Below are positions 12,119 to 23,603 of a stretch of DNA of 64,000 nt, one piece after another. This DNA comes from Protula sp. h YS-2021. Lineage: Eukaryota > Annelida > Polychaeta > Sabellida > Serpulidae. The notes under the pieces were generated by a model. It had not been told where the DNA came from. It searched no databases and saw nothing but the letters and a program-made list of their open reading frames with translations. Each line of letters starts with the position of its first letter. Positions within the stretch are counted from its first letter, which is position 1. Position numbers and translations under genes: made by a program. Location of the stretch: positions 9,649,511 to 9,713,510 of the forward strand of contig OX457029.1 in the NCBI GenBank assembly GCA_949752745.1, in the 5' to 3' direction.

Positions 12119-13632
12119 TGTTAAACCGGGGCCGCCGATGGCCGGGTATAAATAAGAGCAAGACGCACTAAATTAACTTTCTTTTGGGAAATGCGTGGAG
12201 TTTAGATGAGGGAGAGTCTTATTTTATGAGTATGATTTGCTTAGTGCATCGAAAAGGAAATAAACAACAGCTGACAATAGCTTTGCTTTATTACAATAAA
12301 TACATCATGTAATGCCAGCACACCAAAAAACTGATCACGGTCAAAAACTAGTGGTACGTCACACAATAACAAAAATAGCTGATTAGGTCGGAAACTTAGG
12401 ACAGCACGTAACAATAACACAAGAGACAATACCAAGAAACACGTTGAGTAATGCGCCGCTATGGCCTTCTGTCCTGACAGTAAAATGCTCTCGAAGTGAC
12501 ACCGTTATCTGTCAAGCTATAACTTCCAACGATTCTCTACCAAAAGAGAAACAGAAAATAAAAAAGCATTTTATTACAGAGAATTGACGATATACAAGAC
12601 AACAATACTGACTCGCTTATTGGTTCCTCACTGAAAAGCGTTTTAAAACGCACCATCCATTACAATAGGCGTCCTTTACAACAAGCAGTAAAAATGCTGC
12701 ACACTGGCGTAAGTGAAAAATCACTGATTTATCCAACCAAGACTCGATAGAAGCACAAGACGCAACTGTAATTTATCCGTAGTTTTGAGATACATAAAAA
12801 ACACCAAACTGTGCTTGCACTGCTCTTTTCTTAATCTTCTTCACGTCACTGTTATTCCTGCCTGGCTTCTTCTAATGCTCACTGACCAGTGATAAAGAAC
12901 ACTTAATCGCTGAACCTAAATATCTAAGGGGATCACGTGGCATAAGAAACACTGCAACGCGATTGGTCAACTTGCGCTCCTTTTTCAGAAAACTATATTT
13001 TTATGTCGTAAATCTCGTTTACAAACACGTTTGTTTGCCAGCAATGGGCTCAAAGACTGACAAGAGTACTAGGCCTAGCCCATCTTTGGCAAACAAAAAC
13101 ATAGCGACAGTCACTCTGGGCCGCTCTGCGATGATGAACTTATATCCATTTATTATTACTTCCAAAACTCTTCTTCTTCTTGTCAGATTATTAAATATTT
13201 CTCTCCTTTTGACACAAAAACTTGCAAAAACACTCAGAACATAATTGATTTTAGAATTTAAACCGTAAAAAATAGCAGCAAGACATACCGATAAAGCCCT
13301 CAACACACAGATGACAAAAATTGACCTTGATCATGAAACAACGTTATTTTGACGGACTTTTGAAACAAACATTTAGCTCAAGGGTATATCACGGTATCGG
13401 CATGGTTGGGTGACTATCCAAAACTATCGAACACGTCTCGAGTGAAAAAGGCTTAGAAAGTAAAGGAACCACTTGTAGAGCAGCACTTGCAGGGCCGCCC
13501 GCGTCTCGAGTGAAAGAGGCCGCTTAAGAGACACAGTGGGCTGTGCAACAAGGAAGTTCTAAAAAGACGTTTAGTAACGTTAAATACACGCGCATCCCCA
13601 GAAACGTTACTCAAACGAGGAAGGCGTTTACA
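12119..13632 (-). repeat. BEL/Pao 3' LTR (left on the plus strand)
   Basis: About 1.51 kb. Read on the minus strand it begins TGTAAACGCC and ends GGTTTAACA, giving the expected TG...CA ends. It contains about 270 bases (roughly 12,655-12,925) that the other LTR lacks. Confidence 0.85.
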
Positions 13633-13672
13633 CTCCCCATCCCTGGCCTCGAAAGTTCCTGAACACCAAATT

Positions 13673-14056
13673 TCAATCATAAAACCATGTATATATACAT
13701 AACTTGGTAACCGGGCGCCGATACACCCGACCGCGTCTAATCACTTCGACGCTCCTAGTGTGTCCATCGCGACATTCTTTCACAGCGACGAGACGAGCAA
13801 GAGGGCACTGACCTCTAGGCGCGTCTTCGATTAACAAGACGAAGCCATCCACCTTAACGCTGCGTACTGCGTGACGCCACTTTTGACGCTGCTGCAACCT
13901 AGGTAGGTATTCCTTTACCCAGCGACGCCAGAACACATGCGCCAGGTACTGCGCCTGCTGCAATCGTCTGGTAGTGTAGTTGTGGTCCTTGGCGACGTAG
14001 ACGGATGGGAGACAAGAGTTCGTTCGTAGTAGCAACAGCTTGGCAGGTGTCAGCAC
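13673..14056 (-). pseudogene. BEL/Pao C-terminal DUF5641-type domain
   Basis: Opens with LTPAKLLLLRTNSCLP, the 'LTPxxLLLLR' signature that follows the integrase in BEL/Pao polyproteins. It continues with ARVFWRRW-like AHVFWRRWVKEYLP, GQCPLARLVAV and GRVYRRPVTKLC. It is open for 127 codons but out of frame with the integrase remnant upstream. Confidence 0.8.
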
Positions 14057-14059
14057 TTC

Positions 14060-14987
14060 TTGGTCGTTCGGATCGTCATCACGCGTTCTGGCGACTAGCG
14101 TGCGGTGGGTTGAAGTGCCAGTCCATGCCTCTTTGAAGAAATGCTCGATTCAGCTGCTGAGCGTTCCACCGCTGCATTTCTTCCCTCATTTAGCGTTCTC
14201 CGCCTACCAGATACGCCCCATTATCGCTAAACATCTTCTCTGGGCGACCCCGGCGGCTAAGGAAACGCGTACAGGCGGAGATGAAGCTGGACGCCTACAG
14301 GGCGTGTGTCACTTCTGGAGGCTAAACAGGTAAACACGGAGCCATACCGTTTCGCCGTCCCTCTGCGGAATTTCACGTTCAGTGGACCTAAAAAATCCAC
14401 CGCTGTAAAGGCGAATGGAGGTTTGTCCGGCGTCACTATCTCTTTCCGCAGAAGAGCCATCTGCTGTTGACAAGGCACCGTTCTCAGCCTTCGGCACCCC
14501 ACACAGTGGTTCTGCACCTGCTTCGCAGCGGCTCGACCTCGGATGATCCAGATCTTCTCCGTCACGAGGGCTGGAGGCGTCCGCCAACTGTCAACCAGCC
14601 ATCCTGTAACTTGGGATCCAGCTTCGCAAGGCGACTCCGGGAAACGTCTGGGAAGCAGGTCCTCTGCACGTGCCGAATCAGGGCCTTCTCGGCTTGGCTG
14701 ACATCTTCGGTGATCAAAGACGTCTGGATATGATGCGGGTCATCCTTGGCTCTGGCAAGAAGCACCTTTCTGAAACATAGGAACTTGGCCACGGCACGCT
14801 GGAGGCGCCGCCAGTTGCTGTAGTGACAGATCAGGGCGTCGAGCTCGCGACTTGCTTGAGTTGCCATGATCGTCACTCGTTCCTTTATCACCTCTGGATC
14901 ATGCTCTAGCTCTTCTCTTCTCATCGACCTGGTGTCTGTGGTCACTCGTCTTCCGGCAATTTCAAGAACCGTGGACCGGATAACCAC
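14060..14987 (-). pseudogene. BEL/Pao integrase remnant (H2C2 finger and shortened core)
   Basis: The minus strand shows ALIRHVQRTCFP, then the zinc-binding part with IIRGRAAAKQVQNHCVGCRR, then the core's first aspartate in AVDFLGPLNVK and the second in MFSDNGAYLVGGER near 14,200-14,230. The segment that should carry the catalytic glutamate is not found before the DUF5641 tail starts. That points to an internal deletion as well as frameshifts. Confidence 0.8.
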
Positions 14988-15014
14988 GATTGTAGGCCCA
15001 CGTCATCTCCTGCT

Positions 15015-16250
15015 CTAAGATCTCTGGACGCCACGTCTGCTAGATTTTGACGACCCTGTACGTGCCTCCATTGCTTTGCTGACGTCATCTCCTAAATAGT
15101 GGACAGATGATTGGCGACGAAAGTCTTGCAGGAATTGTTCATTTACCCGAGCAAAATCATGGCGTCTGTCCATAAGGTAACTTGACTCGGACATCTTCTG
15201 GAGCTGGTTCACTTCAAAACGGAATGCGTCACATTCGACATCCCACACCAGTCCCAGGGCTCTTTCTTGTGGAAGCTCGTCACCTGACTGGAAATACTTG
15301 ACACTTTTTGCCCTCTTCTCTTCTGGAACCGTCTCGATGACGGAGCCGTCGGTGCTGTTCCAGTTCGTGAGCTTGAAACCTCTTCTACTCAGAAGCTCGG
15401 TGTCGTCACGGTGCAGACTAACTGCTTCTTCTTGGCAGGCTACGGACTTCAGGCAGTCGTCGACATAAAAACAACGTAGGACGGTGTCGATCACACTAGC
15501 CGGAAACTCGTTTGCTTGGTCTTGGGCGGCCTTCCTCAACGCGTACGCCGTGCAGCCGGGGCTGGAAGTTGCTCCAAAAACGACCATCCGGAAGTCACGA
15601 GCGGGAAGATCCAGATTCCCCTTAGGCCACCAGAGGAATCGCAGGGCGTCTCGGTCGGCTGTAGCGACTCGAACTTGGTGGAACATCTGCTCCACGTCTG
15701 CTGATAGGGCTATTATCCTGCCAAAACCGGATTAGAACGTCTACCAGCTCGTTGATAGGATCAGGTCCACAGAGTAGTTTACTGTTCAGCGACACCCCGG
15801 CTGTCTGGTCGGCGCAGTCGAACACGACTCTTAGCTTTGGCTTCAGCGGATGCATCACCTCGTGGTGTGGGAGGTACCACGTCCTTCCGGTCTCGCTCTT
15901 GAGTGAGACCGGTTCAGCATGTCCCTGGTTCACGTACCCTTCCATGACTTCAACGTAGCAATGAGGTAACTCTTCGTTTTTTTGCAGGTCGCCAGTCTTC
16001 TCTTGGCCATTCCGCGATTGTACGGCAACCATGGGTCTGTTTGGTGCCATGGCAGCCCCACCTGGAAGTGACGGTCCTGCTGCAACTGGATGGTGCCCTT
16101 CATCAGGGCTTTTCCGTCATCAGGGCGGGTCTCAGTTCGTTGAAATCCGTCTGCCACATCCTTTGGAGCTCTTCCTGCAACTGAACATCACATACTCGCG
16201 TGAAGTTCACGTGAACCCGCATTCCCGGCGTAGCTGATGTCTTCACCCTA
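15015..16250 (-). pseudogene. BEL/Pao reverse transcriptase and RNase H region
   Basis: Successive frames give HFQVGLPWH, WYLPHHEVMHP with KLRVVFDCAD, and the core with FRMVVFGATSSPGCTAY. The catalytic YVDD is at about 15,456-15,467. Spacing and wording follow BEL/Pao reverse transcriptase rather than Gypsy or Copia. At least two frameshifts separate the fingers from the palm (near 15,700 and 16,000). Confidence 0.88.
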
Positions 16251-16264
16251 GGCCCCCAGACTGC

Positions 16265-17408
16265 CTATCCCAGCTCCATGCGTATGGCGTATGGTTCGTC
16301 TGCAGATCCCTTCCTTGCCTCTATCGGAAAGTGGGCACTGGGTGCATCGGTGCCAATCAGCAGCATTATCCGGCCTCTTCTGAGCTTGGCCGGCGCCTCT
16401 ACGTCGAGCAGATGGGCCCATTGGCTCAGCTCGGTCTCGCTGGCAACACGATCTACACATTCCGGTAGCTTCCTCATAGACCAGACTCTGGGTAGATGGA
16501 GGTCTGGGCCACCCAGAAATGCCCTCACCTTCAAGTCGACCTCCCTACCGGTATATGACTTGGCTGGCGGTAACGGAGCTCACACTGAAGTGGACCGCAT
16601 TCCCCGCTACTTCCAATTCTGTAAGCAGGTCGTCACTACAGATCGTCTTGTCGCTGCCGTTGTCCAGCAGAGCGTAAGTAGCAATGGCAGCGCCTCCGGA
16701 CTGCACCACAACTGGCAGTACCCCCATGAAGCATGAGCCACGTCCTGTCTCGGCGGAGCAGTTGACCACTGAGTTGGCGTACTGATGCAGTAGGGGGTGG
16801 TGCTTGCGGGTACTCTGCTGGATCTGGCACATCTGCGGTCTTCTGCAGTCCTTGGCGTAATGTCCCGGCTTCAGGCAGTTATTGCTCTGGCGCCCCCGCT
16901 TGCAGCAGCCCGGTCTCTCTTCCAGCGTCATCTGATAACATATAACCCCATTGCACGCGGCACAGCTCCTCTGTTTGGGCTGCTGGCCGATCGTCGGTTT
17001 GAACTGTCGACCCTGCTGCTGTCGGGTTTGTTGTCTCGGCGGGGCCCTGGCCTGAGTTTTGGTTTGCGGTGGAGACTGTAGGTTCGTCTTCCCCTCAGCG
17101 GTCGTCGCTAAGGTTGTCACCCTTGGCTTCTTGCCGTTCCGGTGGCGACCTTCAGCTTGCTTGTCTGGTTTCTTATCTATCAGATAGTGTGCGTAGACGT
17201 TGCAAGCAGTCTCTGCTGTCTCCTTGATGAGCTCCATCAAGTCCCGAAACGTGGGCTTGTCACTTTTCTTAAAGATGACTCCGGCCGTCTTGACCCACTC
17301 GGTGCGAAGGTACGAAGTAAGGCGCTGCGCGATCTTCATCGGGACACCTGTAGTGTTCGCCAGGTCCTCGCATCCCATCGCGGTCAAGATGGTGATGGAC
17401 TCGTTCAT
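16265..17408 (-). pseudogene. BEL/Pao zinc knuckle and aspartic protease
   Basis: A knuckle-like CLKPGHYAKDC is preceded by a CxxC-like pair (near 16,880). The protease follows with TYALLDNGSDKTI (near 16,650). The usual catalytic triplet is D-S/T-G; here it is D-N-G, so this copy may be catalytically impaired. Downstream LLIGTDAPSAHFPIE is the conserved linker between protease and reverse transcriptase in this family. Confidence 0.8.
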
Positions 17409-18483
17409 CCGCCTCCCCAGCTTCAGCAGAGCTTATCCGTCTCCCGGACGGATGGCAGATCCCTGGATGACAGTGTCCAGACTGGCCTGGGCAACCACAT
17501 GTGGCCTTCCAAAGCTCTCTTCCAGCAGACAGTGTGCTTGTGGATACCCCTCGCTGCCTGGCAACAGACTGCAGGCCTTGATTGTTCTCCAAGCTTCTCC
17601 CTCGCATGCGTCAATCAGGTAGTTGAGCCTCGACCTATTGCTGCGTGTTTGGGGATGGACCACGGTCTCAAACTGGTGTATAAACTCAGCATAGTCCAGC
17701 ACTGTACCTTCAAACCTGGGCACCCAAGGGCAGGGAAAACCGTAACCCTCGCGTTCTGGCGATGAGTCACTGTCTTCCTTGGTGAACAGTGATCGTCTGC
17801 TCCTGCGCTCAGTCACTTGCTTCACTTCCATTCTCGACTTCCGCAATCTGCCGTTCGTGCTGCGACGGGGTATCGGAGGGGATAGAGACGTCTCTTTTTC
17901 TTCTTAGTCCTCGGAGTCTTCACCAGCCGATATTCCACGTCTATCTTGACTCCCGCTTTTGGCGAACCCTCAACTGTTCATGTTCACACTCCTGCTCTTG
18001 CTTCATCAGGCGCAGCCGTATAGCTGCTTCCTTCATCGCCGTCTTAGGATCGGGGGACCTCACCTGAAAGCCAACCACCTCCCCAACCGGATGATCGGGA
18101 GCCGCCGGCTTCACCCTGTTGGCGGTACTCCGAGTCTTCACCGCAGACCGGGGCGGCGTGATCACTAGCGCCGGCTCTGCTACTTATCCCTCCCCCTCGT
18201 CTTCTTCAACGCCCTCCGCTGACAGCCACCGTTGACAGCGCTCCTGGAAGTCCTTCGCTGCGGCCGTCACGGCGTCGTACTGCTTCTTCAGCTTCTTGTG
18301 CTCCTCCTCTGGGGCAGACGCCAGGCACTCGTCGTGAGCCCTGGCTAGCTTCGTGAGGTGATCTTCTAGTTTCCTTCTAGTAATCAACACCGGGTCGCTG
18401 TGCTTCCCCTCCATGGCCGCTTGCAACTCTTGGCTAAACTTATCGACGTCGTCCAGCTGCTTGCTGCGAGTCCTCGAAGCCAT
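17409..18483 (-). pseudogene. BEL/Pao gag
   Basis: The start at 18483 (MASRTRSKQL) opens a coiled-coil region rich in Lys, Glu and Leu. After frame changes comes a DUF1759-like domain: PRFEGTVLDYAEFIHQFE, LNYLIDACEGEAW and RPHVVAQASLD (17,430-17,760). This order, capsid-like domain then knuckle, is normal for BEL/Pao gag. Confidence 0.8.
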
Positions 18484-18569
18484 GCAAGAAGAGAAACCAC
18501 CACAGCGCAAAGAGGAAAAAACGTACAACGAAAACGAATAATTGCGTCCTAAGGCAATAGTTTGAGAAT

Positions 18570-19978
18570 TGTTAAACCGGGACCGCCGATGGCCGGATAT
18601 AACTAAGAGCAAGACGCACTAAATTTACTTTCTTTTGGGTAATGCGTGAAGTTTAGATGGGGGTCTTATTTTATTTGTATGATTTGCTTAGTGCATCGAA
18701 AAGGAAATAAACAACAGCTCACAATAGCTTTGCATCACGTAATGCCAGCACACCAAAAAACTGATCACGGTCAAAAACTAGTGGTACGTCACACAATAAC
18801 AAAAATAGCTGATTAGGTCGGAAACAGCACTTGACAGTAACACAAGAGACAATACCAAGAAACACGTTGAGTAATGCGCCGCTATGGCCCTCTGCTCTGA
18901 CAGTGAAGGGCTCTCGAAGTTACACCGTTATCTGTCAAGCTGACGACAGACGCACTATAACTTCCAACGATTCTCTACCAAAAGAGAAACAGAAAATAAA
19001 AAAGCATTTTATCACAGAGATTTGACGATATACAAGACAACATTACTGACTCCCTTATTGGTTCCACACTGAAAAGCGTTTTAAAACGCAACCATCCATA
19101 ACCTGAACCTAAATACCTAAGGGGATCACGTGGCATAAGAAACACTGCAACGCGATTGGTCAACTTTCGCTCCTTTTTCAGAAAACTATATTTATATGTC
19201 GTAAATCTCGTTTACAAACACGTTTGTTTGCCAGCAATGGGCTCCAAGACTGACAAGAGTACTAGGCCTAGCCCATCTTTGGCAAACAAAAACATAGCGA
19301 CAGTCACTCTGGGCCGCTCTGCGATGATGAACTTATATCCATTATTATTACTTCCAAAACTCTTCTTCTTCTTGTCAGATTATTAAATATTTCTCTCCTT
19401 TTGACACAAAAACTTGCAAAAACACTCAGAACATAATTGATTTTAGAATTTAAACCGTAAAAAATAGCAGCAAGACATACCGATAAAGCCCTCAACACAC
19501 AGATGACAAAAATTGACCTTGATCATGAAACAACGTTATTTTGACGGACTTTTGAAACAAACATTTAGCTCAAGGGTATATCACGGTATCGGCATGGTTG
19601 GGTGATAGCTCTGTGCAGCGATACCAAAACTATCGAACACGTCTCGAGTGAAAAAGGCTGCTCACGAGACACGGTGGGCTTAGAAAGTAAAGCAACCACA
19701 GACGTCCACCAGCTCTATAGAGCAGCACTTGCAGGGCCGCCCGCGTCTCGAGTGAAAGAGGCTGCTTACGAGACACGGTGGACTTAGAAAGTAAAGCAGC
19801 CACAGGCGTCTACTAGGCCTATAGAGCAGCACTTGCAGGGCCTCCCGCGTCTCGAGTGAAAGAGGCCGCTTAAGAGACACTGTGGGCTGTTCAATTAAGA
19901 AGTTCTAAAAAGACGTTTAGTAATGTTCAATACACGTACATCCCCAGAAACGTTACTCAAACGCGGATGGCGTTTACG
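18570..19978 (-). repeat. BEL/Pao 5' LTR (right on the plus strand)
   Basis: About 1.41 kb. It lacks the 270-base block of the other LTR but carries about three copies of a roughly 110-bp unit at 19,635-19,890 (CTCGAGTGAAAGAGGC, GAGACACGGTGG, GAGCAGCACTTGCAGGGCC), where the left LTR has about one and a half. The terminal base is C instead of T (CGTAAACGCC). Confidence 0.85.
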
Positions 19979-19983
19979 AATCC
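19979..19983. repeat. target site duplication of the BEL/Pao element, right copy
   Basis: AATCC directly after the right LTR, identical to 12114-12118. Confidence 0.85.
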
Positions 19984-20130
19984 CGTCGTTTTTGAAGCTA
20001 GGAACACTTATGTGACTGTTCAATGGACGCAAATCTACAATGGCTAGCATCATAGGATGGGCATACAACCCAAGGCATTCATGCAGAACGGCTTGTTCGC
20101 TACTAAATAACGCTGCGAAATAACGTTTGT
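19984..20130 (-). pseudogene. reverse transcriptase fragment, upstream half
   Basis: The minus strand, allowing frameshifts, shows VDREIISLLKTN, VISQRYLVANKPF and VDLRPLNSHISVPSF. These are the pre-palm motifs (position-0 helix, then 'DLRxLNxHI') of DIRS/Ngaro-like reverse transcriptases. The frame reaches the AATCC duplication, after which the matching downstream half resumes at 12113. Confidence 0.65.
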
Positions 20131-20299
20131 TTTTAATAAAGAAATGATTTCACGGTCTACAAAGACTGCTCGACATTAAACGAGTGGTTTTTACACTCGT
20201 ATGATTCTGCCATTGACTTGAAAGGGAGAGAAACCCCATATCTTAACCACTCAATAAAATTGGCACCTATGCTAATCCAGTGATAAATGTTTTTCTGCA

Positions 20300-21176
20300 G
20301 GGATCCTGCCACAAATGTTGACATTAGTCATCCTGTTGAAACCGAGCCGTGGGTATCTGTTGAGAACGAGAAACTTGTGCATAAACGTCCTGTCGCCCAC
20401 GGCCACGACCGCCCCTACGAAAAAAGCGGGAGTTGGGCCTTCCTCTGAACTGATTTTCTGACCGGCTTATAACGAGAACAGATGGTTACGGCGTCTTTCA
20501 GATCTGCTAGGGAGTCTTGAACGAAAGCACACATATGCTTTTGAAGTTGTTTAAAAAACTTGTGTTTGGATCGAAAGACTTCTCTACGACAATTGCGGAG
20601 TACTCTGTTTGTAACAGTTTCTGTTGTGCGACAGCGATGGTAAACACTTGCTCTTTGATCACATCGAGGTCTTGTTCAGTGGCAATGGCTAGCTTCATAA
20701 GATTCTTAGAAAACTTTGCACAACTAGCTATTAAGTTTATTACGCCCTGACCTTCCCTTTTCACGCCAGTACAATCTGTAGTAAGCTTAAAGTTTGGAGA
20801 TATATCGGTATTGGCGTATTTATCGCGTATACCTTTGAACTCGCTCTGAGCATCCGCGGCGGAAACAAATATGTTGTTTGGACCGCGGGGGCTATAATCA
20901 TGTGGCTCCCCGGGGAGGTTGATAAGACTGGTCGCCTCTGCGAGTATTAACACCCTGAGGGGTAACGGCCCTGTTGACTGGCGGGGGGTTCTTAAAACAC
21001 GATGATGCCTTAAGATCTGAGAGCTTTTAAGAAACAGTGTCTACTCTCTGATTCAGATCCAGTGATCTGTTATTTTCCTCGATCGACGCAACACGAATAT
21101 TCAACGATTCGATTGAACGGAGGACTAAATCTAATTTTCACTACTAGACAACTGTTTACGCTCCGGCGAAGACATG
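20300..21176 (-). pseudogene. gag-like protein of the PAT/Ngaro-like element
   Basis: Begins MSSPERKQLSSSEN at 21176-21135, frameshifts, then is open at 20953-20507 with helical segments such as GQGVINLIASCAKFSKNLM. It ends in an Arg/Gly-rich tail (FRGRPNSRFFRRGGRGRGR, near 20,400-20,455). The RG-rich tail and position before the RT suggest a DIRS-order gag. The family is inferred from context. Confidence 0.55.
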
Positions 21177-21232
21177 TTTTTTGTCATATTTTTTCACGAT
21201 AACACGTGGAGTGACCCGCTAGCGGAAGTTAG

Positions 21233-21283
21233 CGCTATACAAAGTAAACAAAACCGAAAGGTAAGTTTTCAAATTTGCATAAA
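21233..21283. repeat. split direct repeat A, outer copy (A1)
   Basis: Near-identical partner of 11757-11807. It lies at the 5' end of the minus-strand element. Confidence 0.8.
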
Positions 21284-21344
21284 TCCCAGAAGTCGTTGCG
21301 ACCAAAATCCAGCCTTTTTCAACTAAAAAAGTCGTCGGTTGTTT

Positions 21345-21990
21345 GTGGGGTTATGTCCGCCGACCAAGGTGCTTGTACGTTCGGTTTGAGTGTATGTGTC
21401 TGTGTTGGCTCCGAGTCAGCTCTGATTTAAATAACGTCGTATCTCTCTGTCAGAGCTACGAAGTCTTACATTTTCCGCGAGTAGGGCTCAACTTTACGTG
21501 CTCTGAGGCACAACCCCGGATACCAGTCCAAATTATTCAAACATTTCCAGAAAGTTCATGCCCATTATACCCTTTTTGTACAACTTGCACAATTTTTAAT
21601 GGGCTATATGTCTTTTATTTCCTCATGAAAGTGCGGAAAATTTTTTTTACATTCCGGCCTTTAAATATCATGTGGCCAAGGTCAAGTTACCAACAATTTA
21701 CATAAAGGGGTTATAGAGTACGCGTAAAATATATACTAAAATAGTTGTTAGATGCAGAATAAGATATAAATTTATACACACAAATGTGAAGTATTGCGGG
21801 AGATCGGTGGTTATTTCCGTGTTATTTTATTTTGAAGAAAGTGTAACACAGAAGTTGTATGTCATTGCCGTTTCACTTGAGGGCCTTTAGCAAATGCCAA
21901 TAAAGACTTGTGGGTCGTTGAATCTCGCACAAAGTAGCAACAGAGGTGCCTCAAAGCGAGCGCAGTTGACTTATATCCTTATATAGCGAG
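21345..21990 (-). repeat. interspersed repeat family X, copy 1 (inverted)
   Basis: The reverse complement of 31.68-30.93 kb in order. Shared blocks include the GAGCGCAGTTGACTTAT / CAACTGCGCTCGCT block, the 'CGACCCA(C/T)AAGT' block, 'GTATTGCGGGAGA' and 'GTGCTCTGAGGCAC'. No coding sequence. Confidence 0.75.
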
Positions 21991-22900
21991 GATTTGAAGT
22001 CTGTTGTCTGTATCAGTCTGTTGTGAACAAAATGTTGTGTGCAAGCTATCTCGAGAACGAAAAGTGGGGTCGACTTCAAACTTGAACTGTTCATTCCTTG
22101 GGTAGGTCGGACGGTTCTGTCAATTTTTTTACGCATGTTACATTACGTAAAAATCTTGTTGCAAAATATCTCGTTAAGCGAAAGTCGTATCGACTTCACA
22201 TTTGATATGGATATTCCATGGGTCAGTCGGACGGTTCTGGTAATATTTGACCGATATAGCGAAATTAAGATAGGCGCATGACATGATTGCGTTAAAATGT
22301 TGTATGTAAGCTGTCTCAGCCGCTAAACATCGAATGAAGTTGGAACTTGGTGGGATTATTGCTTCGTAGATCTGAAAGATTCTAGCATATTTTGTCGCAA
22401 GTAGAAGGAGCGAGTGCGGCGTATGACGTCATCACGTAAAATATGTATACATTTTGAACAAAGACCTTATGTGCAAAATATCTTGATAATGGAAAGTCAT
22501 ATCGACTTAAAATGTGGATATTTAGATATTTCTTGGGTCAGTCAGGCCCGCCTGACGGTTCAAGATTTCACAGCCGATGATCAAAAAAGGAAGTTGAAAC
22601 CTGGTGGATGTATTGCTTGGTAGGTCCGCCCAATTCTATTGAATTTTGTCGCTAGTAGAAAACGGCACTTGACGTCATCACGTAAAATATGCACATAATT
22701 TTAACAGGATGAACAAGATTCCTTGGGTCCGTCGGAGTGATCTTTAAACTTTTGATGCGTGTATTAGAATTAAGAAAGGCTTCATTACGGAAAAAGTATC
22801 TGTCGTTACACGAAGTATCCCGGTAGAAGGCAGTCAAATTTGGTCTAGTTTTTCTTTGGATTAGTCGCACGGTTTTGTTAAACATTTAACCCGTATAGAA
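21990..22900. repeat. diverged tandem repeat, unit roughly 110-230 bp
   Basis: Recurring blocks: 'GTCG(A/T)ATCGACTT', 'CATGGGTCAGTCGGACGGTT', 'TGACGTCATCACGTAAAATA' (near 22,424 and 22,671). At least four diverged units; no coding sequence. Confidence 0.6.
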
Positions 22901-23280
22901 CAATCCCCTACCCCTCCTCCCCCCGCCTTCCTCGATTTGTCGGCTCTCTTGTAACTGAGCATAGTTGTTAACTGCGTTAGGGATTTCATCGTTTTCCAGA
23001 TGATTTTAGATGATTAGATGATGATTCCAGATGATTCTTTAGAGTGATAAAAAACAGAAGAACATCAGTATCGATCCTTGGCTGTTTCTTTGCCGGTGGC
23101 TATTTTATTGCCTGTAATTGACCTTTTTGTGCGTTACTCGCCTGCAGCTATTACGTAACATAGGCCCCAAAGCTAAAAAAAGTATCATAATATAAATTAA
23201 CGCTTTGTTAAGCTTTAACTCGACCATAATGTCCTCGGCCATAACCAATTTTCCAGAGGTTTTTTCTTCCATATTGTTGA
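22901..23280. other. non-coding spacer
   Basis: Contains a short C-rich tract and a GATGATTnnAGATGATT run; nothing else recognised. Confidence 0.4.
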
Positions 23281-23603
23281 TCGGATTACGTTCTAATTAC
23301 ATAATGTTCACCAGGCTTTCTTCTCTTAAAAAGCCACTTTTTGGCGATCCAAAAGAAAACTGGCTAAATAGTGGGGAATTTTAAAAATTTGTAGGGCTAA
23401 TTTTCAAAATGAGCCTGCTCCCACGATCTGAATTTTACTGGGATGTTTATTGGGTTGGTCTCTCTTGACATTTTTTGTCGATCTACCAAACATTGGCTGA
23501 GTAGGGGCAATTTTATGATTTTTGGTAGCCATTTTTCCAACTGTTTTTTCCAAAAGTTTGCATTGGATTGTCTTCAAATCTTGCAGAAATGTTCACTAGG
23601 CGG

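Larger units (their letters stand above)
12119..19978 (-). mobile_element. BEL/Pao LTR retrotransposon, full-length but defective
   Basis: A 7.86 kb element with two LTRs, a 5-bp AATCC target duplication and the BEL/Pao gene order on the minus strand: coiled-coil gag, DUF1759-type gag, zinc knuckle, aspartic protease, reverse transcriptase with YVDD, RNase H region, integrase zinc finger and core, and a DUF5641-type tail. Frames are broken at many points and the integrase core is shortened. The LTRs differ by substitutions and by large indels, so the insertion is old. It landed inside the reverse transcriptase of the PAT/Ngaro-like element. Confidence 0.9.
11546..21285 (-). mobile_element. 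PAT/Ngaro-like (DIRS-order) retrotransposon, interrupted by a BEL/Pao element
   Basis: On the minus strand the order is: repeat A1 (21233-21283), a gag-like frame (about 21176-20300), the N-terminal part of a reverse transcriptase (about 20130-19984), the inserted BEL/Pao element (19978-12119), the next part of the same reverse transcriptase (12113-11871), repeat B1 (11860-11811), repeat A2 (11807-11757) and repeat B2 (11594-11546). The A1 - genes - B1 - A2 - B2 order is the split-direct-repeat layout known for PAT and Ngaro elements of the tyrosine-recombinase retrotransposons. The rest of RT, RNase H and the recombinase are missing, so this copy had lost its 3' coding half or was non-autonomous. 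Family assignment rests on layout and motifs only. Confidence 0.65.

Noticed and set aside
13019..13306. 95-codon frame repeated near 19.3-19.5 kb
   Set aside because: It lies inside both BEL/Pao LTRs, which explains the duplication; LTRs are not expected to code.
8180..21176. DIRS pol at 8.2-10 kb and gag at 20.3-21.2 kb as one element
   Set aside because: They are on opposite strands, and the gag-bearing element has its own reverse transcriptase fragments and split repeats.
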